From Candidatus Heimdallarchaeota archaeon (GTDB lineage Archaea; Asgardarchaeota; Heimdallarchaeia; Heimdallarchaeales; Kariarchaeaceae): a stretch of DNA of 64,000 bases. The notes under the pieces were generated by a model. It saw nothing but the letters and a program-made list of their open reading frames with translations. It ran no database searches and was not told where the DNA came from. Positions 44,402 to 52,464 of the stretch are shown in pieces (position 1 is the first letter of the stretch; the number at the start of each line of letters is the position of its first letter). The position numbers and the translations under genes were made by a program. Where the stretch lies: positions 1 through 64,000 of the forward strand of contig WAMJ01000292.1 in the NCBI GenBank assembly GCA_015522385.1, given 5' to 3'.

Positions 44402-45127
44402 ATGGTTCAATACATACACGAACAACACTACATTATCTTGGAGTCAGTTAGATTCACCCTTAACAAATTGCTACCGCTCCTACCGAGTATCCTAATTTTT
44501 GGAGTAATATTTGGATTTGCTGGAGCAACAACCGGTTACTCACTTCCTCTGATATCAAGCATGAGCTTCGTAATATTTGCAGGATCAGCACAATTCGTCA
44601 CTGTTCTCCTCCTTCTTGAAAATGAACCACTCGTTTCAATAATTGTGACCGGGATTATTATTAACTTCCGTCATCTGATATATGGAATAGTCATCCGGGA
44701 TCGAATGGAGATGACAACACTCAAGAAATTCATTGTTGCATACTTCCTGATAGATGAGTCATTCCTCGTTACAGACATGGCGTACCGTGAGAGAAAGCAG
44801 AATCCAAGTATTGACCTCTTCAGGGTACTCCTGACCTCTGGAATAATACTTTGGGTATGCTGGAACCTGTCTACAATAGTTGGGTACATCTTGTTTCTCA
44901 CCTATGGCGATATTTTCGATATTCCAGGAAATTTCATTGTGGCAGCAAGTTTTCTCGGATTTCTTGTAGACCATTTCAGAAAGTATCCAGAAGAGAGGCT
45001 GTTAATCACTGTAACGTCGGCAATCAGTGTCATTTTAGGGTACATTCTAAGCAGTAGCGCTCTTCTTATCACGATAATGGTCGCAGGTAGCTTAATGGCA
45101 GGGTTCATGTCGAGGAGGGATGAGTGA
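44402..45127 (+). CDS. azlC: AzlC-family branched-chain amino acid exporter, large subunit
   Basis: A 241-aa membrane protein with the AzlC pattern: PSILIFGVIFGFAGATTGYS near the start, FAGSAQFVTVLLLL, and GIIINFRHLIYGIVIRDRM, then several further helices. AzlC with AzlD exports branched-chain or similar amino acids. The open frame extends to 44330, but that part lacks AzlC similarity and contains the TATA box, so the ATG at 44402 was chosen. It overlaps azlD by 4 bp. The decarboxylase at 39 kb could produce or use related compounds, but no direct link is shown. Confidence 0.87.
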   Translation: MVQYIHEQHYIILESVRFTLNKLLPLLPSILIFGVIFGFAGATTGYSLPLISSMSFVIFAGSAQFVTVLLLLENEPLVSIIVTGIIINFRHLIYGIVIRDRMEMTTLKKFIVAYFLIDESFLVTDMAYRERKQNPSIDLFRVLLTSGIILWVCWNLSTIVGYILFLTYGDIFDIPGNFIVAASFLGFLVDHFRKYPEERLLITVTSAISVILGYILSSSALLITIMVAGSLMAGFMSRRDE

Positions 45128-45447
45128 TGTATACTGAAATAGAGGTCTTCCTTTCCATTGTGACGATCGGTCTTTTTACCTATCTGGCGAGGTTGCTCTT
45201 CCTGCTTTATTCTCCCAAATTTCTGTCCAACCAGCGGATAAAATCAGCTCTAGACGGTATTCCTGCAGCTATGCTTGTGGCCCTTGTCGTCCCGACTACA
45301 TTGTTCAACAACGGTAAAGTTGACCTGTTAAGGTCTGAGGTCTTTGCTATAATATTCTCAGTTCCAATTGTGTATAGATTTAGATATTCAGGATTGGGTC
45401 TGATTTCCGCAGTGATCCTGTTAATCCTATTCACTACTTTCGGCTAA
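45124..45447 (+). CDS. azlD: AzlD-family small subunit of the amino acid exporter
   Basis: A 107-aa protein with three to four membrane helices. It has the family's features: TYLARLLFLL near the start, a SALDGIPAAMLVALVVPTTLF segment, and short helices to the end. It starts at an ATG overlapping the azlC stop. AzlD is the obligate small partner of AzlC. Its TAA stop overlaps the stop of convergent fixX by 4 bp. Confidence 0.85.
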   Translation: MMYTEIEVFLSIVTIGLFTYLARLLFLLYSPKFLSNQRIKSALDGIPAAMLVALVVPTTLFNNGKVDLLRSEVFAIIFSVPIVYRFRYSGLGLISAVILLILFTTFG

Positions 45448-45764
45448 CCCTGTTCATACTGTATCCCAAAGGAACCTCTGGGATGATGCCATGAGACAGC
45501 ACCTTGATCGCACATGATGTCGCATGTTCCACACTCGACGCAGTCCTCGTAGTTAAAGACCATCTCGATCTTTCCGTTCTCCTTCTCGAAGAAGTTGAAG
45601 CACCTAACGGGGCATCCGGAGATGCACAGATGGTGGGGGCAGGTGTTGCAGATTTGCGAGTTGACCGTGATGTGAGCGTGCTCTTCCTCGTCAGTGACGT
45701 AGGTGAGGACACCAAGCTTGTCCTTGATGGGACCAATATCGTCTTCCATGTCTGTGAACTTCAT
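45444..45764 (-). CDS. fixX: FixX-type ferredoxin-like protein
   Basis: A 106-aa ferredoxin with the FixX cysteine pattern: CNTCPHHLCISGCPVRCF near residues 39-56 and DCVECGTCDIMCDQGAVSWHHPRGSFGIQY near 74-103. FixX is the iron-sulfur partner of FixC in electron transfer from EtfAB to the membrane quinone. The start overlaps the fixC stop by 4 bp, so the two are translationally coupled. Confidence 0.92.
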   Translation of the reverse strand: MKFTDMEDDIGPIKDKLGVLTYVTDEEEHAHITVNSQICNTCPHHLCISGCPVRCFNFFEKENGKIEMVFNYEDCVECGTCDIMCDQGAVSWHHPRGSFGIQYEQG

Positions 45765-47131
45765 AGATTCATCCCCTTCCTTCCGTCCCTCATGAGGGTG
45801 AATAATCCAGCTCCTTTCTCCTTAAAGGATTTCATGATGGTCTTCCAAGCTTTTTGTTTGGGCTTACCGTCCTCCTCTATCAGGTTCTTGAAACCGTTGT
45901 TGATAGCTTCGGGGTAGATCTTGAAGAGATTCGGGTTCTTGGTCATTTTCGTGACATTCTTGAAATTCTTCAGATCCTTGTAGATGTATGAGTCCTTGAT
46001 CATCTTGTCATACTGTCCCATGGTCTTGGCATCGAATGAACCCTTGTCTAGTGCAGCTATTGCAGCATCTGCAGCAAGTATCCCGCTCTTGGCCGCATAG
46101 TTCATACCCTGAATAACCATGCCGTTCGAGAAGACGAAGCCAGCTGCATCACCACCAACAAGGAAGCCGGGTCCTGAGATCTGTGGCATCATCTTGATCC
46201 CTGCTTCGGGGATAAGATGTGCTCCATACTCCAGCTGGGATGCACCCTCAATAAGCTGCTGGACATGAGGATGTGACTTGAACTTCTCATAGACCTCGTA
46301 GGATCTATCCTTGGTCGAGAGGGATGTCAGGTGTATGACAACGCCAAGACTGATTGAGCTCCCATTTGTGTATATGAATCCTCCTGCAAGAACATCGTTG
46401 GGCATATTGCCCAAAACGTACTCACCCGCGGAGCCGTGCTCGGAGGAGACGCCGAATCTCTGATTGATGAGCTCAGGATCGAGTGAGAGAACCTCCTTGA
46501 TTCCGAGCATGAAGTTTCCCTTGGCCTCACTCATCTTCGAGTGGTTTCTGAATCCAGATTCGAGTGTCAGTCTCGAATTAGCTCCGTCCATGATGATGGT
46601 AATGGGGGCACGAAGTGTCTCACCATTAGACTCTATACCAACGACCTGACCGTTCTCCACGAGAAGTTTATCGACGTTGATACCTGGTTCGACCCTAGCT
46701 CCTGCCTCCTTGGCCTGCTCCGCTAACCAAGCATCGAACTTTGCACGGAGCACGATAGCACCAGTCTTCTTCTCCTTGAAATCATCGAAGTAGAAATCAA
46801 GGATGGTTGCATCGCCCTCGCTAAGAAATCCGAGTTTCTTCTTGACGACGAATCTTTCGATTGGTGCTTCTTCCTTCCAGTTGGGTAGGATCTCGCCCAA
46901 ATCATTACCCCATAGTACCCCTCCAGATAGGTTCTTGGAGCCAACTGGCATACCTCGCTCCAGCACGATGACCTTCTTGTTGGCCCTTGCCAACTTGATC
47001 GCCGCACTCAGACCGCCGAATCCTGCTCCTACAATAATTACATCTATGTCGTGACTCAATTTACAACTCACTTTTTCCATTTTTTCAGAGAAGGGACTTA
47101 CATCCCGCTCTGAATAGATTCTAAACTGCAC
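45761..47131 (-). CDS. fixC: FixC-type electron transfer flavoprotein:quinone oxidoreductase
   Basis: A 456-aa flavoprotein with an N-terminal FAD motif DVIIVGAGFGGLSAAIKLA (about 30-48), VLERGMPVGSKNLSGG near 57-72 and VGGDAAGFVFSNGMVIQGMNYAAKSG near 333-358. Together with EtfAB (36.7 kb) and FixX it makes the FixABCX set that passes electrons to quinone and, in some forms, bifurcates them to ferredoxin. The GTG start is supported by an AAGGA Shine-Dalgarno 6 nt upstream; an ATG at 47080 is an alternative. Malate dehydrogenase lies 88 bp upstream on the same strand. Confidence 0.9.
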   Translation of the reverse strand: MQFRIYSERDVSPFSEKMEKVSCKLSHDIDVIIVGAGFGGLSAAIKLARANKKVIVLERGMPVGSKNLSGGVLWGNDLGEILPNWKEEAPIERFVVKKKLGFLSEGDATILDFYFDDFKEKKTGAIVLRAKFDAWLAEQAKEAGARVEPGINVDKLLVENGQVVGIESNGETLRAPITIIMDGANSRLTLESGFRNHSKMSEAKGNFMLGIKEVLSLDPELINQRFGVSSEHGSAGEYVLGNMPNDVLAGGFIYTNGSSISLGVVIHLTSLSTKDRSYEVYEKFKSHPHVQQLIEGASQLEYGAHLIPEAGIKMMPQISGPGFLVGGDAAGFVFSNGMVIQGMNYAAKSGILAADAAIAALDKGSFDAKTMGQYDKMIKDSYIYKDLKNFKNVTKMTKNPNLFKIYPEAINNGFKNLIEEDGKPKQKAWKTIMKSFKEKGAGLFTLMRDGRKGMNL

Positions 47132-47219
47132 CTGTTCCTTATGCTTTAAATTCCTCTAGATATGGTAGCGTGAGAATATTATATATCGATAAAATAACTT
47201 GGGAAATGTCTAGATTACC

Positions 47220-48158
47220 TTAAAGTTCGTTGAGTAGACCTTTCATGTTCTCGATACCCTTCTTCACCGAGGTGAGGGAGGTGTTGAGTGCTGCCTTCTC
47301 CTCTTCGTTGAGATCGACCTCTAGGATCTTCTCGACTCCATTCTTGCCAAGGATTGCGGGGACTCCTGCGTAGATATCGCTGAAGCCGTACTGACCCTCT
47401 AAGTATGCTACAGTTGGGAGAACCCTCCTCTGGTTCTTGATCACTGCCTCGACCATCTCACCTGCTGCAATTCCTGGTGCGTAGTAACCAGAGTAACCAA
47501 GAAGGTTGACGATCTCACCACCACCCTTTCGGGTCCTCTCGACGATCTTGGCCATCTTCTCGTCATCGATAAAGTGGGAAACTGGGACTCCGCCAATGGT
47601 GGTGTACCTCGGTAGAGGAACCATTGCATCTCCATGACCACCCAGTACCATGGCACTGACATCTTTTTGTGAAACGTTCGCCTCCATAGAAATGAATGTC
47701 CTGAATCTTGCGGTGTCCAGTACACCAGCCATTCCGAAGACCCTGTTGCTCGGGAAGCCTGAGATGAACTTTGCAGCATAGGTCATGACGTCCACAGGGT
47801 TAGCGATATAGATGATCATGGCGTCAGGAGCGTTCTCCTTGATGTTGGTCACGACTGAATTACAGATCTTTAGATTAATCTTGAGGAGATCCATCCTGTC
47901 CATACCAGGTTTTCGAGGAGATCCGGCCGGAACCACGATGATATCCGAGCCAGCCACTTCGGTGGCATCGTTCGTCCCGATCACCTTGGTGCTGGATCCG
48001 AGGACTGGGGTGGCTTCGTACATGTCCAGCCCTTTGCCTTGGGGTAGACCCTCGACGATGTCGACAAGTGTTACTTCATTAACGATTTCTTTATGAGCTA
48101 GTCCGAAAGCTACGATCTCTCCTACCTTTCCAGCTCCAATTACACTTACTTTTGTCAT
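47220..48158 (-). CDS. mdh: Malate dehydrogenase (LDH/MDH superfamily)
   Basis: A 312-aa NAD(P)-dependent enzyme of the type related to lactate dehydrogenase. It has the Rossmann motif VIGAGKVGEIVAFGL (residues 5-19), the acidic VTLVDI end of strand 2, and AGSPRKPGMDRMDLL near 78-92, whose first Arg after SP is the malate-specific choice at the position that is Gln in lactate dehydrogenase. The catalytic His is in GGHGDAMVPL near 174-183. It interconverts malate and oxaloacetate. A perfect AAGGAGG (minus strand of 48167-48173) and a TATA-like ATATTTAA (48205-48212) precede the ATG. Confidence 0.92.
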   Translation of the reverse strand: MTKVSVIGAGKVGEIVAFGLAHKEIVNEVTLVDIVEGLPQGKGLDMYEATPVLGSSTKVIGTNDATEVAGSDIIVVPAGSPRKPGMDRMDLLKINLKICNSVVTNIKENAPDAMIIYIANPVDVMTYAAKFISGFPSNRVFGMAGVLDTARFRTFISMEANVSQKDVSAMVLGGHGDAMVPLPRYTTIGGVPVSHFIDDEKMAKIVERTRKGGGEIVNLLGYSGYYAPGIAAGEMVEAVIKNQRRVLPTVAYLEGQYGFSDIYAGVPAILGKNGVEKILEVDLNEEEKAALNTSLTSVKKGIENMKGLLNEL

Positions 48159-48228
48159 TAGATTTTCCTCCTTGGGAAACTATGGTAGTGTACTCTCTCA
48201 GGGGTTAAATATTTCCATTTTTCTTCAA

Positions 48229-48360
48229 CTAAATGTTCTCTGCAAGATTGAATCCATACCAAATGACCATAAGCACCAGCATCAATCCTGCAAATTTGAG
48301 TATACCCTCCCATCTCTGCCCAGAATAGTCAACTTCGTCTCTATTTTCTTGATCTTCCAT
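48229..48360 (-). CDS. Tiny single-span membrane protein (43 aa)
   Basis: A short open frame read directly from the sequence: an acidic/polar N-terminus (MEDQENRDEVDYSGQRWEG) followed by one hydrophobic helix (about residues 20-38, containing FAGLMLVLMVIWYGF) and a short end. A minus-strand ATTTATAA (48382-48389) is centred about 26 nt before the ATG, and GGAG lies about 8 nt before it, so expression signals are good. It does not match Sec61-beta or SecG in an obvious way. Function unknown. It precedes mdh on the same strand by 70 bp. Confidence 0.55.
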   Translation of the reverse strand: MEDQENRDEVDYSGQRWEGILKFAGLMLVLMVIWYGFNLAENI

Positions 48361-48381
48361 AAAGTTCTCCAGAATTGATTC

Positions 48382-48389
48382 TTATAAAT
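48382..48389 (-). promoter_or_regulatory. TATA box of the 43-aa membrane protein gene
   Basis: ATTTATAA read on the minus strand, about 26 nt upstream of the ATG at 48360; it is the main reason to believe the tiny gene is expressed. Confidence 0.4.
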
Positions 48390-48492
48390 CCCATCGATTT
48401 CTCAACGTTGTAGTGATTAGGATATGAGTAATAATGAAATCTCAATACTCCTTTCCGATTCTATTATATATGTCTGAAGAACGTGAGGCACT

Positions 48493-50679
48493 ATGCCTAA
48501 CCATGAGGCCAAATCTAGTGGTGATACAGAATCATCCATGAAATTGGAATTCTTAGAAACAGAGACATTCCTCCCAAGTGTGTATTCAATCATTCTTAAT
48601 GTTTCGGGGATTGTTCTTCTGTACTTTGGTTTGAGAGCTGCATTGATAGGTCTACTACTTTTTGTTGACCCGATTCTAAGGTATACACAGATTAAGGTCG
48701 CCCTCCTCATGGCAATGATCTTTCTACTGACCTTCCCGTTATCAATAAGACTATTGTTCAAAAATGCAGCCAAGATATTACGGATTGACTCGGAGGGGAT
48801 AACTGTTCGTCCAGTCCTCCTATATTTTAAGAAGGACTTCATTAGGTGGAAGGACCTGAAATACACCGAGGTAGAGGACAAAACCACCTTCCTCTCTGGT
48901 CTGATCGGCCCAAACTACAAGATCCTCATCCTCTCACTGGACACGCAGATAAGAATCTCGACCCGGCACTTTAGAAAGAGAGACAGATTATTCTCTATAT
49001 TCACCTCAAGCGAACTTACGTACGATGATGTCTTCATCAAGTTCTTCTTTTACCGGGGACGGGGATCAATCTTCAGCAGGTTGATCTCAGATCCAGCCGG
49101 TATATTCTCGGTCGTCGTGATCAGTCTTCTCATGCTCATCTATCTCTGGGGAGCTATCGCTCAATTCGTCAACCCGGCTGAGAGCCTTCAAGTAACCCCC
49201 GTCGAGACCTTAGGGCTGAAGAATCCGGAGTACCAATACGGCTTCGACCAAGATTATGGAAAATATGCTGTTGATCAACCTGCGCTTGACATTACCAAAC
49301 TAACATGGGACGATATCATCTCACCACCATTCTATATCATGGGATCAGATTACGTTGGCAGGGACCTTTTCTCAAGGCTAATCTACAGCACCTTCTTCTC
49401 GCTCAACATAGTGATCTTCTTCGCTTTCCTCTCCACGCTTCTAGGAACACTCCTCGGTGCGACCTTCGGGTATATCGGAGGTAAGGTTGACCAGGTTTTC
49501 CTGACAATATCCGATATGGCAATTGCAGTCCCTCCATTCGTTCTGTGGATAATTGGGGCATCGTTTACATTTGAGGTGAGGAAGCTCTTCGGTGGAGTCT
49601 TCATTCAGATTTTCGCCTTCATGCTCATCTTCATGTGGTCCACACCTGCAAGGTTGATAAGGTCAGAGGTAATCAATTTGAAGAAACAAGAGTACATTGA
49701 GGCAGAGCGGGTATATGGAGCCACAAATTCAAGGATACTCTTCAAACATATCTTCCCCAATCTCAAACCCCTGATTGCCACTGTGTTCATCACACAGATG
49801 ATTGAACTTCTTATGGCAATGATCACTATTGCAATAATCATAGGGGCAGAAAGCGATCTTGTGTGGGGATCTGACATATCTCGCCGATTAGATCCCAACT
49901 ACTATGAGCAAAATCTGGGTGATCTGTACATCCTCTACTCAATCGTGTTCTACACTCTTTTCATCTTTGGACTCCTGATATTTGCTGAGACCCTAAAGGA
50001 TGCCCTAGATCCAAGGTTCTCCAAGAAGAAGGCGAACAAGAGGACTCTGAGAAGGGAGCGGATCAAGATCGAAGAGAAGACCAAAAGAATTACGTCCCGC
50101 GATAGGGACAAACTAGATAACATTGTGGACAGGGATCTTGATGCCCTGATCAATTCCGATGACATTCCATCCCTTACGAAAGGTACTGATAGTACTTCGG
50201 ATGAAGCTATGGATACCCTTCAAGCAAACAAACAAGATACAAAAGCGGTTCAGGTGATAAGTCCAAATTCAGAGGTTGAATCCGAGTCATTCGAAACATT
50301 GCTTGAAGAAGGAGTTAGTGAGAACCAAACAGTACTTGAGGACACTCAACAAGAGGAAAGGATCGGTACTGGGGAAACCAACATCGGTTCTCAACAGGAT
50401 GATTCCTTAGAGGTGTCAGAAGATGTAATACAAGAAAATACGAAAACCCCTGCGCAGAATAATAACCTATCCGATGAACCAGTTCAAGATGGAGGGGACA
50501 CCGATGTCATCTCCACCTCTGAGAATTTTACCCATGATGAGATCAAGGGTCAAGAGGTCGGATCGGGTAAAGCGACTCAGCAATCTGACAACGGAACGGA
50601 AGAGTACCTATCGGAGGAAAGGACAACTGACAAAGGGACATCAGAACATGATTCTGAAACAGGAGGAGATGAACAATGA
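48493..50679 (+). CDS. DppC-type ABC permease with N-terminal PH-like domain and acidic tail (728 aa)
   Basis: Three parts. Residues about 30-80 hold two membrane helices, followed at about 90-165 by a beta-rich segment (ILRIDSEGITVRPV, WKDLKYTEVED, YKILILSLDTQIRISTR) that looks like a bacterial PH domain. Residues about 195-505 are a DppC/OppC peptide permease, with GSDYVGRDLFSRLIY, AVPPFVLWIIG and the ATPase-contact motif EYIEAERVYGATNSRIL. The last 220 residues are a hydrophilic tail, basic at first and then very acidic and Gln/Asn/Ser-rich. Normal DppC is about 300 aa. It is followed by a DppB gene with a 4-bp overlap. No binding protein or ATPase gene is in the window. Confidence 0.83.
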   Translation: MPNHEAKSSGDTESSMKLEFLETETFLPSVYSIILNVSGIVLLYFGLRAALIGLLLFVDPILRYTQIKVALLMAMIFLLTFPLSIRLLFKNAAKILRIDSEGITVRPVLLYFKKDFIRWKDLKYTEVEDKTTFLSGLIGPNYKILILSLDTQIRISTRHFRKRDRLFSIFTSSELTYDDVFIKFFFYRGRGSIFSRLISDPAGIFSVVVISLLMLIYLWGAIAQFVNPAESLQVTPVETLGLKNPEYQYGFDQDYGKYAVDQPALDITKLTWDDIISPPFYIMGSDYVGRDLFSRLIYSTFFSLNIVIFFAFLSTLLGTLLGATFGYIGGKVDQVFLTISDMAIAVPPFVLWIIGASFTFEVRKLFGGVFIQIFAFMLIFMWSTPARLIRSEVINLKKQEYIEAERVYGATNSRILFKHIFPNLKPLIATVFITQMIELLMAMITIAIIIGAESDLVWGSDISRRLDPNYYEQNLGDLYILYSIVFYTLFIFGLLIFAETLKDALDPRFSKKKANKRTLRRERIKIEEKTKRITSRDRDKLDNIVDRDLDALINSDDIPSLTKGTDSTSDEAMDTLQANKQDTKAVQVISPNSEVESESFETLLEEGVSENQTVLEDTQQEERIGTGETNIGSQQDDSLEVSEDVIQENTKTPAQNNNLSDEPVQDGGDTDVISTSENFTHDEIKGQEVGSGKATQQSDNGTEEYLSEERTTDKGTSEHDSETGGDEQ

Positions 50680-51788
50680 AATTAGGTAGATTCATTCTTG
50701 TGAGAATTCTGCTGATTGGACTCCAGATTTTTGGGATATCAGCGGTTCTCTTCTCGGTATATGCACTTTCTAACTACGATGTGGGGGTTGGTCACGTAGG
50801 GTTAGCAGGGCTAGAAGCAGTTAAAGCGGAGAACGAAGCTTTGGGGACGAACTACACGTACACTGATCAGTTCTTCAATTTCTGGGAAGGTAGGTTGATC
50901 GGAGACTGTGATTCCCTTAGTGAGGCTGCAGGAAATTTATTTAGTGGAAAAGACTGTGGTCAGACATTCGGGGTCTCATGGGAGAGCGATACGGACTTCG
51001 GGAGGTACAGGAGATACGCCCCGTTTGATGATGTGATAATAGAGAATGCCATCAGCTCTATCCTGCTTTTCGTAATCGCCTTCGTCGTTTACGCTGGAAT
51101 CTCTACATTCCTCGGAGTTGTTGCAGCTTTGTATGAGAAGAGATTGATCGACTCAGTCCTCAGGATACTGACAAGCATTGGCACTGCCGTGCCCGCAATA
51201 CTGGTTACTGACTTCATCATACGGGTTGGTAGGGATCCACAGTACGATATTATCCAAGGGGATATCCCTGCCAAGATATCTCAGTTAAATATCAGACTTT
51301 TCGTTGAGGTCATCACGTCAAACATGTTCTACTCGACTTATACCTCTGGTTTTGATGTTGAGCAGTTCATGCAGGATTCGTGGTACCTCCTCTATCCCAT
51401 AATGGCCATGGTCATAATCTCAACTTCATTCCTCTTCAGGATTATCAGGGCGCTGTTCATCGAGGAATTGAGGAAGTCCTATGTAAGGACGGCAAAGTCA
51501 AAGGGACTGAGTAGGAATCAGATCATAAGGAGACATGTCCTTCCAAATATCATGCCACGGATCATCAACACCTTCGCAGTGACCATCCCCATTTCTCTGA
51601 CAAACGCGGCAATTGTCGAGTACATGTTCAAGTACAATGGGTTGGCGAATATGCTGATCTCGTCCTCTGCAAACTTCAACTTCCCGGTTCTGCATGCAGG
51701 GGGATTGATCTTCGTGTTCTTCTCTTCCACTCTGATGCTGGTGAACGATATCTTTGTGGGAATGACCGATAAGGTAAGGAGTGATTGA
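50676..51788 (+). CDS. DppB-type ABC peptide permease (370 aa)
   Basis: A membrane protein with the first helix at residues about 7-27, a long outside loop (about 30-120), then five helices. The conserved ATPase-contact loop reads SYVRTAKSKGLSRNQIIRRHVLPNIMPRII (about 268-297) and is followed by FKYNGLANML, as in DppB/OppB. A good GGAGGAG precedes the ATG, which overlaps the end of the DppC-like gene. The order DppC then DppB is the reverse of the usual operon. Peptide uptake is the family role; the substrate is unknown. Confidence 0.88.
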   Translation: MKLGRFILVRILLIGLQIFGISAVLFSVYALSNYDVGVGHVGLAGLEAVKAENEALGTNYTYTDQFFNFWEGRLIGDCDSLSEAAGNLFSGKDCGQTFGVSWESDTDFGRYRRYAPFDDVIIENAISSILLFVIAFVVYAGISTFLGVVAALYEKRLIDSVLRILTSIGTAVPAILVTDFIIRVGRDPQYDIIQGDIPAKISQLNIRLFVEVITSNMFYSTYTSGFDVEQFMQDSWYLLYPIMAMVIISTSFLFRIIRALFIEELRKSYVRTAKSKGLSRNQIIRRHVLPNIMPRIINTFAVTIPISLTNAAIVEYMFKYNGLANMLISSSANFNFPVLHAGGLIFVFFSSTLMLVNDIFVGMTDKVRSD

Positions 51789-51789
51789 A

Positions 51790-52365
51790 ATGGATGCGAA
51801 GAAACTATTGAAACTGATTGTGGACAAGCCAGTCCTTGAGACTTTGCTGGTACTCATCATGGGAGTCTCCGCTCTCTTACCATTTCTCTCAGTCAAGGTA
51901 ACCTTTGTGAAGGTGAAGTACCAGAACGGTTTACCAATAGGGAAGAATGAGAGTGGGACTCAGGTTTTGAGCGCGTTCTACTCAATTAGTAACCTTGCGG
52001 ATGGATCGACTTCAATTGAGCCTCTCAACACGGTTATCCTGATCTTGGGTTTAGTCACTATTGTTGCTCTGATCCCCACTTTTCTGAGGTTGTTACCAAG
52101 GAAATCGACGAAGCGGATTCAACTAATAACTGATGCAGCTAAGTCCCTCTGGTACGTATCATACCTCTCTGCGGTCCTGATAGCTTATCTCGTTTGGTCA
52201 AATGGTCAAGCGTTTGAGGTGGACGATCCAATCATGCCCATATCCGTGTCCACGACTGCGACAGTCACCTATAGCGTGACATACTATTTTTTTATCGCTA
52301 CATTGGGGTTGATACTGATAAGAAATCTCGTCTCAGATATGATCCTCAAGAAGGGAAGATACTGA
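51790..52365 (+). CDS. Unknown four-helix membrane protein in the Dpp operon (191 aa)
   Basis: Hydrophobic segments at about residues 15-35, 82-102, 122-140 and 162-182, with a polar outside loop (about 36-78) containing an N-x-S sequon. No family recognised. The ATG at 51790 has GGAG (51778-51781) at ideal spacing; the frame also opens at a GTG at 51781. It begins 1 bp after the DppB stop, so it is probably an accessory part of the same transporter. Confidence 0.65.
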   Translation: MDAKKLLKLIVDKPVLETLLVLIMGVSALLPFLSVKVTFVKVKYQNGLPIGKNESGTQVLSAFYSISNLADGSTSIEPLNTVILILGLVTIVALIPTFLRLLPRKSTKRIQLITDAAKSLWYVSYLSAVLIAYLVWSNGQAFEVDDPIMPISVSTTATVTYSVTYYFFIATLGLILIRNLVSDMILKKGRY

Positions 52366-52390
52366 TTTGTTACGGGTGAACTTAATCGAT

Positions 52391-52399
52391 TTATATATA
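52391..52399 (+). promoter_or_regulatory. TATA box of the RecJ-like gene
   Basis: TTATATATA; the implied transcription start near 52420 lies after the upstream ATG (52414), so translation should begin at the ATG at 52465, which has GGAG 8 nt before it. Confidence 0.45.
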
Positions 52400-52464
52400 T
52401 TCTAAGTCAAATTATGGCACTTACCAGAAAATCCTCCCCCCGTGGGAAAATTGGAGACGAAATA

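Noticed and set aside
40483..45447. The region between the Etf and Fix genes as a recent genomic island
   Set aside because: No integrase, tRNA target, flanking repeats or obvious base-composition break was seen; only gene order hints at insertion.
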